NCBI RefSeq assembly: GCF_900156375.1
Contig: NZ_FTNK01000014.1
Coordinates: 1 to 64,000, forward strand
Reading direction: 5' to 3'
Source of the DNA: Paenibacillus macquariensis
GTDB lineage: Bacteria; Bacillota; Bacilli; Paenibacillales; Paenibacillaceae
DNA length: 64,000 nucleotides
Under the pieces are notes generated by a model. That model saw nothing but the letters and a program-made list of their open reading frames with translations. It was not told the origin of the DNA and searched no databases. A program made the translations under genes and the position numbers. Position 1 is the first letter of the stretch. The number at the start of each line of letters is the position of its first letter. Below are positions 1-6,909 of the stretch, in pieces.

Positions 1-14
1 CCCGTTAGTTGAAC
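1..14 (+). repeat. Truncated CCCGTTAG repeat (element 1)
   Basis: The window opens inside a copy of the dispersed CCCGTTAG repeat, followed by TTGAAC. Its left part is outside the window, so form A or B cannot be decided. A hairpin follows directly, as in the complete units further right. Confidence 0.7.
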
Positions 15-18
15 AACC

Positions 19-41
19 GCTGCCAGTAATTTACTGACAGC
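19..41 (-). terminator. Hairpin downstream of the GNAT gene
   Basis: CTGCCAGTAA at 20-29 pairs with TTACTGACAG at 31-40 with one mismatch. It lies 25 bases past the stop of the minus-strand acetyltransferase gene and occupies the hairpin position of the repeat unit. The T-run is weak, so terminator function is inferred. Confidence 0.5.
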
Positions 42-65
42 CATTTTATTTACTAAGGGGATTCT

Positions 66-512
66 TTAATTAAGTTGTAGAAAACGTATGATTTCACCGT
101 CAATTATTTCTTCGCTAAACCTCTGAAACCCCAAGGATTCATACAGGTTCCCAGCAATCAAGTTGTCGGGTCTGTGCCCGATCATTAATCTATTACAACC
201 ATTTTGACTCATAAGATCAATTAATTTTTCCATTGCTTTTTTGCCAAAACCATTCCCTTGATGATTCTCATCAATCATCAGTGCAGGTATCCAATGGTTA
301 CCGTCTTCGTCGGGAGTTTTACAAAAGACAATAAATCCAACTAGCAACGCCTCTGAATATATTGCACGCAACTCAAAATCATGAACGAAATTAGATTCTG
401 CAATCCAATAAACAACAGGAGCTGGAAAAACACTGTTTTGTTCTTGCTTTACATTTAACTTGGTACAATCGTACCAGTTCTCAATTGATACTGGCTTTAA
501 TTCAATAACCAC
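66..512 (-). CDS. GNAT-family N-acetyltransferase, BltD-like
   Basis: This 148-residue protein is a single GNAT domain. The acetyl-CoA binding motif A is visible as ENHQGNGFGKKAM near residues 82-94, and the C-terminal part NLIAGNLYESLGFQRF is the usual motif B region. Length and pattern resemble diamine/spermidine acetyltransferases such as BltD, but the substrate cannot be read from sequence. The start is GTG at 512, with GGAGG at 520-524 spaced seven bases away; an overlapping ATG two bases upstream is out of frame. A 16-codon leader ORF and a long palindrome precede it, so translation may be conditionally controlled. It is one of the single-gene units of the repeat array. Confidence 0.85.
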   Translation of the reverse strand: MVIELKPVSIENWYDCTKLNVKQEQNSVFPAPVVYWIAESNFVHDFELRAIYSEALLVGFIVFCKTPDEDGNHWIPALMIDENHQGNGFGKKAMEKLIDLMSQNGCNRLMIGHRPDNLIAGNLYESLGFQRFSEEIIDGEIIRFLQLN

Positions 513-535
513 ATAAATTCCTCCAGAATTTTGAT

Positions 536-559
536 ATCACAGAGGAATTCCTCTGTGAT
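536..559 (-). promoter_or_regulatory. 24-base perfect palindrome in the acetyltransferase leader
   Basis: Positions 536-547 are perfectly complementary to 548-559, with the centre AGGAATTCCT. It lies between the leader ORF and the ribosome site. Its AATTCCTC segment can also pair with GAGGAATT of the Shine-Dalgarno region at 517-524, so two structures compete. No T-run follows, so it is not a classical terminator. An operator role is an alternative. Confidence 0.5.
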
Positions 560-609
560 TATAATTGAACTTCCTCCGTAACAACCACGACAGCAAAGAT
601 TTTCTTCAT
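559..609 (-). CDS. Putative leader peptide of the acetyltransferase gene
   Basis: A 16-residue ORF (MKKIFAVVVVTEEVQL) starts with ATG at 609, preceded by GGGAG and GTGAGG. Its stop codon overlaps the outermost base of the 24-base palindrome. A short translated ORF followed by a strong hairpin just before a resistance-type gene is the layout of cat and erm attenuators. Translation is inferred from the ribosome site only. It could instead be a chance ORF. Confidence 0.45.
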   Translation of the reverse strand: MKKIFAVVVVTEEVQL

Positions 610-740
610 ACCTCACCACTCCCTTCAATAATGGAACACATATCCAATAGTATACTACTAATTAATTCTTTGCGATTAGTATAAAACTGTTATAAAAAAG
701 ATTTCTCGAGTCCTGCCTTAGTTTGATCATTCGCCACGTT

Positions 741-760
741 ATCCTGCCCGTTAGCTTAAT
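741..760 (+). repeat. CCCGTTAG repeat, form A (element 2)
   Basis: ATCCTGCCCGTTAG followed by CTTAAT. Only form A is present here; no B copy or strong hairpin follows. It sits just downstream of the small membrane-protein ORF at 804-935. Confidence 0.75.
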
Positions 761-803
761 ACGTTCAATTAACAAGCATACCGTAGACTTATTGGAAAGG
801 CAC

Positions 804-935
804 TTATGACCAGTTCATTCCATATATACCTATCACAACATATACAAAAGCTATCAGCAGAACCCAGTATAAGAAATTAAACGGATTATCCCCAAGGTTA
901 AGTTGGACTTTTATCCAATATAGCGGAGCTTTCAT
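804..935 (-). CDS. Small single-helix membrane protein, 43 residues
   Basis: This gene is not longer than 60 codons and is easily missed. ATG at 935 is preceded by AGGAGGGG with a short spacer, one of the best ribosome sites in the array. The product begins MKAPLYWIKVQLNLGDNPFN, then has one hydrophobic stretch (about residues 21-39, FLYWVLLIAFVYVVIGIYG) and ends MNWS. No family is recognised. A repeat A element lies 44 bases past the stop, as for other genes in the array. A small membrane peptide or toxin-like function is possible but not supported by any motif. Confidence 0.6.
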   Translation of the reverse strand: MKAPLYWIKVQLNLGDNPFNFLYWVLLIAFVYVVIGIYGMNWS

Positions 936-1054
936 TATCCCCCTCCTATAGAGTCAATTAATCATTAAATAATATTAATAATATAAGGTGAATATAAATA
1001 ATGTAAATATTTATATACAAAAAAAATATTAAATATGTAATATAATTCATAATA

Positions 1055-1079
1055 ATGCTAGATAATTCCTATCTAGCAT
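1055..1079 (+). promoter_or_regulatory. Hairpin or operator upstream of the secreted-protein gene
   Basis: ATGCTAGATA at 1055-1064 and TATCTAGCAT at 1070-1079 form a perfect 10-bp stem with a five-base loop. It lies 17 bases before the AGAGGAGG ribosome site of the next gene, in a very AT-rich leader. It could be an operator or a 5'-UTR structure. Confidence 0.45.
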
Positions 1080-1109
1080 ATTCCCATTGATTATAGAGGA
1101 GGTCCATCC

Positions 1110-2168
1110 GTGAAAAAACAAAGCATACTGCTCTTATTATTCACAATCTTGCTGTTCGCAGTTACTTCACAGGTTAGTGCAGAAAGCACTTCAGTTTACT
1201 CGGAAAGTTTGTTGGATAATAGCACGCAGATACTTCCTGTGAGTTCTACCAAGACATTACTCGTAGATAAAATAAATCGTCAAATTCAGCTTCTCGAAAT
1301 AAACACTGGAAAGATCGTATGGAGTAAGAAGTTTCCTGCCATATATGATTGCGAGGTTCTCATGAACCCAACCAAAATTGTAGTCATTACGGAAGAGAAA
1401 AATAAACCTCTGAAAGTAACATTTTCTGTGGAAGGAACGCAGTTAAGTCAGCAGATTTTTGCTACGATAAATCTAACCGAGAATCAGAAGCTTCAATGGT
1501 CTCCTGCTAGTCCTCAAGAGAAAGAAAGGTTTGCTCTTGTCAATGAAGACCATATTCTCGTATATCAATCTCCGTGGAAGAAACCCGTTATAAATATATC
1601 TATTACAGTACCAAATGATAAGCAGTATGAAAGCCCAATTGTCCAAGACGTTCAATTCAAATCCCCGTACGCCGTAGTCAAAATTTACGGGAGCGGTATT
1701 GGTCAGTCGTTGGATTATTATAAAATCATTAACTTGGTAACAAAAAAAGTCAATGTATTCGCGTTAACCTGGAATGTGAAAAGTAGGTTTGTAGTTGAGG
1801 GATCGACATTGGTTGTCAATACTTCAAGTATTAGCGGCAGTCCCTTAGGAGTTCCAACAAATACATTGCACACAATTTACGCAAGATATGACTTAAAGAC
1901 AAACCAAGTTACTTCGAGTATAAAGCGCACTTTTACCATGTTTGATTCCAACTGGTCTTCTAGTTACTTTAACGGTTATCTTCTCATTACGGATTCTGAA
2001 CAAAATCAACATGCTCTATTTCAACAGAATGGTAAACTCGTCGCTCAGAGACCTGCAACGGCAACCGATTTACACAGCAGATTGGTCGGTTACTACAACG
2101 AACAAGCATATAACATAGCTTGGACTGATACTAAAACTGTTGAACTACTTGCCGACAAAATAAATTAA
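1110..2168 (+). CDS. Secreted protein of unknown function
   Basis: The 352-residue product has a clear signal peptide (MKKQSILLLLFTILLFAVTSQVSA, cleavage expected before E25). The mature part is rich in short beta-strand patterns and mentions such as INTGKIVWSKKFP near residues 61-73, which resemble one blade of a PQQ/quinoprotein-type propeller, so a propeller fold is likely. No catalytic motif is seen. The start is GTG at 1110 with AGAGGAGG at 1096-1102. It is one of only two long plus-strand genes in the repeat array. Confidence 0.6.
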   Translation: MKKQSILLLLFTILLFAVTSQVSAESTSVYSESLLDNSTQILPVSSTKTLLVDKINRQIQLLEINTGKIVWSKKFPAIYDCEVLMNPTKIVVITEEKNKPLKVTFSVEGTQLSQQIFATINLTENQKLQWSPASPQEKERFALVNEDHILVYQSPWKKPVINISITVPNDKQYESPIVQDVQFKSPYAVVKIYGSGIGQSLDYYKIINLVTKKVNVFALTWNVKSRFVVEGSTLVVNTSSISGSPLGVPTNTLHTIYARYDLKTNQVTSSIKRTFTMFDSNWSSSYFNGYLLITDSEQNQHALFQQNGKLVAQRPATATDLHSRLVGYYNEQAYNIAWTDTKTVELLADKIN

Positions 2169-2239
2169 CTAAACCTTCATCAATTCGACTAAACCCAAAT
2201 TTTATTACAATGGGGATGTGAGTAGCACGTTCCCCAACT

Positions 2240-2327
2240 CTACTGCTCGTTAGTTGAAAAAAGGTAGCCGTTCACTGACCGGCTGCCTTTTTGACTTTAT
2301 TGAGCTATCGTGTTCCGTTAGTTGAAC
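2240..2327 (+). repeat. Complete repeat unit A-hairpin-B (element 3)
   Basis: Form A (TACTGCTCGTTAG, one change) at 2240-2257, a GGTAGCCG...CGGCTGCC hairpin with T-run at 2263-2293, and form B (CTATCGTGTTCCGTTAG) at 2301-2327. The hairpin can terminate the plus-strand gene upstream. Confidence 0.75.
2263..2293 (+). terminator. Rho-independent terminator inside element 3
   Basis: GGTAGCCG pairs with CGGCTGCC (one G-T pair), followed by TTTTT. It is 95 bases past the stop of the secreted-protein gene. Confidence 0.65.
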
Positions 2328-2330
2328 GAC

Positions 2331-2505
2331 TAACTGCACCATCGAATCCGACTTTTCTACTTTCGCTTAGAACAAATCAACGTAATTTCCCCTCAAGTTG
2401 CCTCGACCTTTTCTCAACGAATACAAACGTTGTGGAAGTCAACTTGGACTTATAAGTGATTTCTAGTTAAAATACTTGTTGATAATATAATTTGATTTAC
2501 GAATT
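2331..2505. other. Intergenic stretch without a recognised gene
   Basis: No ORF with a ribosome site is seen on either strand. The last 60 bases are AT-rich (GATAATATAATTTG) and probably hold the promoter of the next gene, but no convincing -35/-10 pair could be fixed. Confidence 0.4.
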
Positions 2506-2519
2506 AAAGGAGTAGTTGA

Positions 2520-2933
2520 ATGGCGACACTGCGAGATAAACAGGAAAATGGTACTTATGTTGAATTCTCTTTTTTAAAGTGCATAACAGGTGATTACGAG
2601 GGATGTCGACTTAATTTTAAATATTATAAGGAAAATAAAATAGACTATGAGTTAGATTTTGGATGGACAAATCTGACGATAAGAAATTATGTTGAAGTGA
2701 CTTCGAATTTTCCGCTTGAAGAGTTAAACAACTTTAAGTTAAATGAATTGTATGAATCTTTTGAAAATCATCTTTATGCATTGGGATGGACTAAATTTAA
2801 AGAAGAGAACACATATAGGCTCCACTTCTCTGGATCTCAACAAGATTTTACATTAATTGTAATTGATGATGAAGTCAGACAATTTGGACACGTTTTAAAA
2901 ACGGAATGGGAAAAAGGACTTAGTCTAGCATAG
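2520..2933 (+). CDS. Hypothetical protein, 137 residues
   Basis: I do not recognise a family. The protein is soluble, rich in aromatic and acidic residues, with no signal peptide or membrane segment. The start ATG at 2520 is set by AAAGGAG at 2506-2512. It is the second plus-strand gene of the array and is bounded by repeat element 3 upstream and element 4 downstream, so it behaves as a separate transcription unit. Confidence 0.6.
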   Translation: MATLRDKQENGTYVEFSFLKCITGDYEGCRLNFKYYKENKIDYELDFGWTNLTIRNYVEVTSNFPLEELNNFKLNELYESFENHLYALGWTKFKEENTYRLHFSGSQQDFTLIVIDDEVRQFGHVLKTEWEKGLSLA

Positions 2934-2956
2934 GCATCTTTCAACACATATTGTAA

Positions 2957-2978
2957 GTATCCTGCCCGTTAGTTCAAT
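2957..2978 (+). repeat. CCCGTTAG repeat, form A (element 4)
   Basis: TATCCTGCCCGTTAG followed by TTCAATAA, 24 bases past the stop of the preceding gene. No form B follows; an apparent insertion-sequence end lies to the right instead. Confidence 0.8.
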
Positions 2979-3038
2979 AAAGTGCGATTAAACTTGCATA
3001 AACATGAGTATTTTTCCACTTAAACCACTATCAGCGAC

Positions 3039-3107
3039 AATGTAGGTAGCATTGTGTCAATAACGATTATGTAGGCACTTTTGTGTCATTGGACATCGGA
3101 TGTGTCA
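3039..3107. mobile_element. Possible remnant end of an IS21-type element
   Basis: Two direct repeats about 29 bases apart, AATGTAGGTAGCATTGTGTC at 3039 and TATGTAGGCACTTTTGTGTC at 3068, are followed by a third TGTGTCA at 3101. Read on the minus strand this begins TGTGACACAT, and multiple spaced internal repeats are typical of IS21-family ends. No transposase gene is present, so this is at most a solo end. The assignment is from pattern memory only. Confidence 0.35.
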
Positions 3108-3134
3108 CATTTCGTAAATCGTGATAATTACAAA

Positions 3135-3161
3135 CAAAAGGAGCCTCACTGGCTCCTTTTG
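3135..3161. terminator. Bidirectional terminator
   Basis: CAAAAGGAGCC and GGCTCCTTTTG form a perfect 11-bp stem around the loop TCACT. A- and T-rich flanks make it usable from both strands. It can serve the plus-strand gene ending at 2933 and the minus-strand gene ending at 3284. Confidence 0.75.
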
Positions 3162-3283
3162 TTCTACGAACATTAAAAAATCCCCGTTTGGCGATTATAA
3201 TAATTTTTTGCGGTCTTCAATACCTTGGTTATAAATGTTCAATATTGTAGCAAGATCAATTGTTGTGTTCTCTATCCTTTCAA

Positions 3284-3508
3284 CTATTTATTCTTCTGCT
3301 TTGCAACTTGCATACCGCCGATGATAAGCATGATAATCCCAATTACTGCTAGAATAATCCGAACTAAGAATGGACTCAATGAAAACACAGTTTCACCTTG
3401 CCAGTGCAATCCGAACAACCTTTCATTCAGCCCCACAATCGCCAATAATGGCGTAAGAAACAAACTCAGCGCTAATAATACTATCCCCGAAATAATATTG
3501 CTATTCAT
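3284..3508 (-). CDS. Small membrane protein with two helices
   Basis: The 74-residue product has hydrophobic stretches at about residues 6-25 (ISGIVLLALSLFLTPLLAIV) and 47-67 (FLVRIILAVIGIIMLIIGGMQ), with a basic C-terminus VAKQKNK. No family is recognised. The ribosome site is a modest AAGAGG. A 29-codon ORF lies 38 bases upstream on the same strand. Confidence 0.55.
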   Translation of the reverse strand: MNSNIISGIVLLALSLFLTPLLAIVGLNERLFGLHWQGETVFSLSPFLVRIILAVIGIIMLIIGGMQVAKQKNK

Positions 3509-3546
3509 TGATTCAAAACCTCTTTTCCAATTAAGATAAATGAAGA

Positions 3547-3636
3547 TTAGTTCACAATAAAACGATCTATCATTGCCTTAGTCTGCAGTGGAATCCATTC
3601 GGGATGTTTCATTGGGTCAAATAATAGTTTTTCCAC
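3547..3636 (-). CDS. Very small ORF, 29 residues
   Basis: GTG at 3636 is preceded by AAGGAG with an eight-base spacer. The product starts MEKLLFDPMKHPEWIPLQTK and ends MIDRFIVN. It is soluble and unlike any family I know. It may be a micro-gene co-transcribed with the two-helix membrane protein, or the truncated remnant of a larger gene. Confidence 0.35.
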   Translation of the reverse strand: MEKLLFDPMKHPEWIPLQTKAMIDRFIVN

Positions 3637-3705
3637 GCCAACAGCTCCTTATCTAAAGTATCCAATACTATTGATACGGAAAATTATGTAAGTTGTTTCA
3701 GTTAA

Positions 3706-3864
3706 ACTATCCTGCCCGTTAGCCATGCATGCAGCGCAAGCGCCGCACCACAGATGATGGAAGTAATTTCGTTCTTCCATGGGAGTATAATAAAAAGAGC
3801 AGGATACCGAAGCACCTGCTCATCAATGTGTGTCATTCAACTATCGTGTCCCGTTAGTTTAACG
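3706..3864 (+). repeat. Complete repeat unit A-hairpin-B with insertion (element 5)
   Basis: Form A CTATCCTGCCCGTTAG at 3708-3723, then about 70 extra bases, a hairpin AGCAGG...CCTGCT at 3798-3820, and form B CTATCGTGTCCCGTTAG at 3841-3857. Unit length is about 160 bases instead of the usual 88-95. Confidence 0.8.
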
Positions 3865-3880
3865 AACACTTCATTAAATC

Positions 3881-4345
3881 TTATATCCATTTAATAAAAA
3901 AGGTATTGTCAAATTTCACGTTGTTCCTTTCTGCCCAAATAGCCAAATCCGCTACGCCTTTCTCTCCATTCTTTACAAACCTAAAACACATATTGATTGG
4001 GATAATTTGTGCTCTATAAGGCTTTATTCCAATAACAGGGTTTTTGGAATCCCCCATGCTCATGATGACCTTAATTTGCTCCGCTTTAATTATTCGTCCA
4101 TTTAATAAGATCGTTTCATCATGCAGGTATAGCTCAATTGGCTTCTTGAATGTTCGATATATGGACCATAACATGACTACTGTAGAAAAACAGAATATCA
4201 CAATTGCGGTGAACCGTAGTATCGTACTGTCCTTTTCAACCAATGATCCATTTATTAGAAAGAGTGCACATAAAGCAGCCATAGATATAATGTTTTTTAT
4301 CCCCGAAGGATTTCTGACAGTGTATTTGAATTGACTAAGCTCCAA
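3881..4345 (-). CDS. Membrane protein with PH-like cytoplasmic part
   Basis: The 154-residue product has two membrane helices (about residues 19-36 and 43-63) followed by a soluble beta-rich C-terminal half (KPIELYLHDETILLNGRIIKAEQIK). This arrangement is common in bacterial PH-domain membrane proteins, but no specific function follows. The start is TTG at 4345 with GGGGAGG ten bases upstream. Repeat form B lies 17 bases past its stop and form A of element 6 lies upstream, so it fills one unit of the array. Confidence 0.55.
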   Translation of the reverse strand: MELSQFKYTVRNPSGIKNIISMAALCALFLINGSLVEKDSTILRFTAIVIFCFSTVVMLWSIYRTFKKPIELYLHDETILLNGRIIKAEQIKVIMSMGDSKNPVIGIKPYRAQIIPINMCFRFVKNGEKGVADLAIWAERNNVKFDNTFFIKWI

Positions 4346-4461
4346 ACTTTTTCGACCTCCCCTAACCCATTTTCCGTTAGTACCATAATACTATTTTTAT
4401 CCATAACCAAATAGTGAATTTAGGGTTTTCCATATTACAGTCTAGGTGAACCAATTTTTGC

Positions 4462-4555
4462 ACTATCCTGCCCGTTAGTTCAATGAAAAAGCAGGATACC
4501 GAAGCATCTGCTCATCAATGTGTATTATTCAACTATCGTTCTCAGTTAGTTCAAT
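4462..4555 (+). repeat. Complete repeat unit A-hairpin-B (element 6)
   Basis: Form A at 4462-4484, hairpin GCAGG...CTGC at 4491-4512, form B at 4527-4555 with CTATCGTTCTCAGTTAG. Its central part is nearly identical to that of element 5 (3798-3835). Confidence 0.8.
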
Positions 4556-4650
4556 TAAGTTACGTTTGAAAATGTTTGTATAGGTCCATGTGGGTCTTTT
4601 TGTACTAGCTAATCCGCATCCATGCACATCCATTTGCAGACTTATGACTG

Positions 4651-5133
4651 CTATGACTCCCCTACGAATCCCTTTACTTTTGATGCAAAAAAAACCCAGC
4701 TATTATCATATCCTACGTCAAACGTCCACCCGTTAGAACGCAGCTTCTCGCCTAAATAGATGTAATCGGCACGTTGCTTATCGTTTAGGATAACATCTAA
4801 AGTTCCGTCACCAACCTTGAACTCATTCATGTAATCGTGCAATTTCCACAGGATATCTTGCTTATCAATATCTCTTTCCATTCCAATGTGTAAGATAATT
4901 GAATCGATGGCATCATCCAGTTTCTGGGTAACAAGAGTTTCGTTTTTCCAATTATTATCTAGTTGATACTGTATAGTTTCTTCAAGTTGAGCTAGTTCTC
5001 GGTAAATGTAAGCATTCAATAATTCATATTTCAATTCTTGATTTCTGATAACATGTTTATGATTCATAAATAATTCAACATTCCCGATTAGCGATACTAC
5101 TAGAATTACTTTAATCCAGTCTATTTTCCTCAT
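4651..5133 (-). CDS. Hypothetical membrane-anchored protein, 160 residues
   Basis: The start is placed at ATG 5133 because GGAG sits five bases upstream; 19 further codons are open upstream but lack a ribosome site. The product starts MRKIDWIKVILVVSLIGNVE, a single N-terminal membrane anchor, followed by a mainly helical, charged domain of about 130 residues. No family is recognised. It is bounded by elements 6 and 7. Confidence 0.55.
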   Translation of the reverse strand: MRKIDWIKVILVVSLIGNVELFMNHKHVIRNQELKYELLNAYIYRELAQLEETIQYQLDNNWKNETLVTQKLDDAIDSIILHIGMERDIDKQDILWKLHDYMNEFKVGDGTLDVILNDKQRADYIYLGEKLRSNGWTFDVGYDNSWVFFASKVKGFVGES

Positions 5134-5290
5134 ACTTTCTCCAATCGCTCCTGAAATATCGACCACTTCCAATAAAGTGCAGTCACACATCTATGGCTGC
5201 TTAGGGGTCGATCACTCGTGACAAAGCTACTCCAAATCTGGTAGTAATGTATTAAACGTTTTAATGAAGAAAAAGTTACAAGCAGGTTCC

Positions 5291-5382
5291 ACTAACCTGC
5301 CCGTTAGTTGAGAAAACGGCAGCCGATTTCCGACTGCCGTTGAGTTCGTTTTGATTGAGCTATAGTGTCCCGTTAGCACAAT
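5291..5382 (+). repeat. Complete repeat unit A-hairpin-B (element 7)
   Basis: Form A ACCTGCCCGTTAG at 5294-5308, hairpin ACGGCAG...CTGCCGT at 5316-5340 and form B CTATAGTGTCCCGTTAG at 5360-5376. The stem of seven perfect pairs is extended by CCG/CGA inside. Confidence 0.85.
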
Positions 5383-5385
5383 AAT

Positions 5386-5835
5386 TTAGGGGTTTATATT
5401 ATTTTCACTTACATGTGTGACAACGAATCCTGAATCGTAATTGTGACGGAATGTGATTTGATAATTTTCTGTTTTCTTATCTACCTCGTTATTAATAACT
5501 TCATGTACACTCGCTAAAACATCTAATTCGTAAAATCCCCCCGTAACCTCTCTCATATCGGTTACTTGAAATGGGTCAAAGTAATAAACATTTTCTTTCC
5601 CTGTCTTTAAGTATTGCTTTTCTTGGAGTGCCCATAGTGTCCTCCGTTGCAATTCAGTTGTTAACATTCGCTCCAATCGTTCTTCCCTTGTTTGTGGGGA
5701 TCCCCATAAAGCAATCCATTCAATTGCATCTTTTCCTTTAGTCGTTTCATCATGTGGTTGAGCAACACTTGCTGACTGAATGGATAGTATCGCCCCAATG
5801 GAAAGGACTAGAGTAGATATCAATTTATTTTTCAT
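5386..5835 (-). CDS. Secreted protein of unknown function
   Basis: The start is placed at ATG 5835, preceded by GGGTGGGTGAT. The product begins MKNKLISTLVLSIGAILSIQ with a signal peptide cleaved near SASVA. The mature domain of about 120 residues contains ITFRHNYDSGFVVTHV at the end. It weakly recalls DUF3888-type secreted proteins, but I cannot confirm this. Its stop codon is only four bases from repeat form B of element 7. Confidence 0.5.
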   Translation of the reverse strand: MKNKLISTLVLSIGAILSIQSASVAQPHDETTKGKDAIEWIALWGSPQTREERLERMLTTELQRRTLWALQEKQYLKTGKENVYYFDPFQVTDMREVTGGFYELDVLASVHEVINNEVDKKTENYQITFRHNYDSGFVVTHVSENNINP

Positions 5836-5897
5836 ATTATCACCCACCCATAACTTCCCTCATTTGGCTAGGTTTTATGTACCAAGAAAATGTTCTG

Positions 5898-5916
5898 TTA
5901 AACTGCCCGTTAGCTG
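5898..5916 (+). repeat. CCCGTTAG repeat, form A (element 8)
   Basis: AAACTGCCCGTTAG followed by CTGAAC, directly between two minus-strand genes. No hairpin or form B is present, so this is a reduced unit. Confidence 0.75.
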
Positions 5917-5923
5917 AACAACG

Positions 5924-6721
5924 TTACACGTTGTACCAATACATCGGATGCTCAGCGATTTGATCAAAACCAAGTTTGTTTGCAAGAGATATTGATACTT
6001 GATTATCTGAATGACAACTCCAGTTTGGTATTAGTTTTTTACTACGACAGTCATTGATAAACCCGATACCAACTTTAGTTGCGAGCCCTTTCCATTTATG
6101 CTCCTCGATTGTAATAATATCAATCTCAGCAAAACCTCCGCCAACGTAAGGGGATGAACAAACGCTTATGATTTTATTCTCTTTTGTAATAAAATGTCCA
6201 ATGCCTCGCTCATTAAAGTGCTTGTTAGAATCCCACACCAGCTTATAGTAAGTATAGAAATCCTCGCGATATCTATTCGAGATATCTTCGTTTAGAACTT
6301 CATAATGCAATCCTTCATTGATCTTTATATGTATGTCTTTACTAATTTCAATAAACTTTTGATCATTAAGTCGGAAATAAGTGCGTTTTATTTTATTTGC
6401 ATGTACTAGTCGATATTTCTGGAAAGCCCTTTCCCATTCGTCTGTGAACATCGCCAATGCATAAAAGCCAATGTGGTTGTCTTTATTATTTAGAAAGTTT
6501 GCTACCGCGTCATTAAATCTATGATCTGTAGCAGTACCAACTAAGCAATAAAACCCACCGCAGCTAATAAGAAATGCAGCAGTCGGATCTATTTTACTGT
6601 TTACAAATATCTTTCCTTTTTGCGTCTGTTCAATTACTGAAAACGCAAAGACTGCTTTGTTTTGGATTTTTGAAAACATCGGTAATACTTTAGTAAATTC
6701 GTTCCTACTCAGCTCGAACAT
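5924..6721 (-). CDS. GNAT acetyltransferase of the ZmaR-like group
   Basis: The 265-residue protein has the acetyl-CoA binding region near its C-terminus: IDIITIEEHKWKGLATKVG (about residues 198-216) and SISLANKLGFDQIA (about 245-258). The long N-terminal half without motifs and the total length match the GNAT group that includes zwittermicin A resistance protein ZmaR. Substrate unknown; an antibiotic-modifying or self-protection role is only a possibility. It stands alone between repeat elements 8 and 9. Confidence 0.7.
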   Translation of the reverse strand: MFELSRNEFTKVLPMFSKIQNKAVFAFSVIEQTQKGKIFVNSKIDPTAAFLISCGGFYCLVGTATDHRFNDAVANFLNNKDNHIGFYALAMFTDEWERAFQKYRLVHANKIKRTYFRLNDQKFIEISKDIHIKINEGLHYEVLNEDISNRYREDFYTYYKLVWDSNKHFNERGIGHFITKENKIISVCSSPYVGGGFAEIDIITIEEHKWKGLATKVGIGFINDCRSKKLIPNWSCHSDNQVSISLANKLGFDQIAEHPMYWYNV

Positions 6722-6776
6722 AGCCCACCTCTTTCATTACAATTATTCGACAATAGTTTCAGTTCACCTTTAACAC

Positions 6777-6836
6777 GCTATCCTGCCCGTTAGTGCAATA
6801 AAAGACTGCCGCAGCAGCCTTTCCGTTAGTTGAATA
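6777..6836 (+). repeat. Shortened repeat unit (element 9)
   Basis: Form A CTATCCTGCCCGTTAG at 6778-6793, a short GACTGCCGCAGCAGCC hairpin region, then a partial form B (TTCCGTTAGTTGAAT) at 6821-6835. The two forms are only 27 bases apart. Confidence 0.75.
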
Positions 6837-6909
6837 TTCTAATCTAATTTTAATGCAGAAAAAATGAGCTGATCGAGGTTTTAGTGGAGCGTGAAAGCCT
6901 TATTTCTTT

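Noticed and set aside
3039..3107. Complete insertion sequence
   Set aside because: No transposase frame exists nearby; only an end-like segment is seen.
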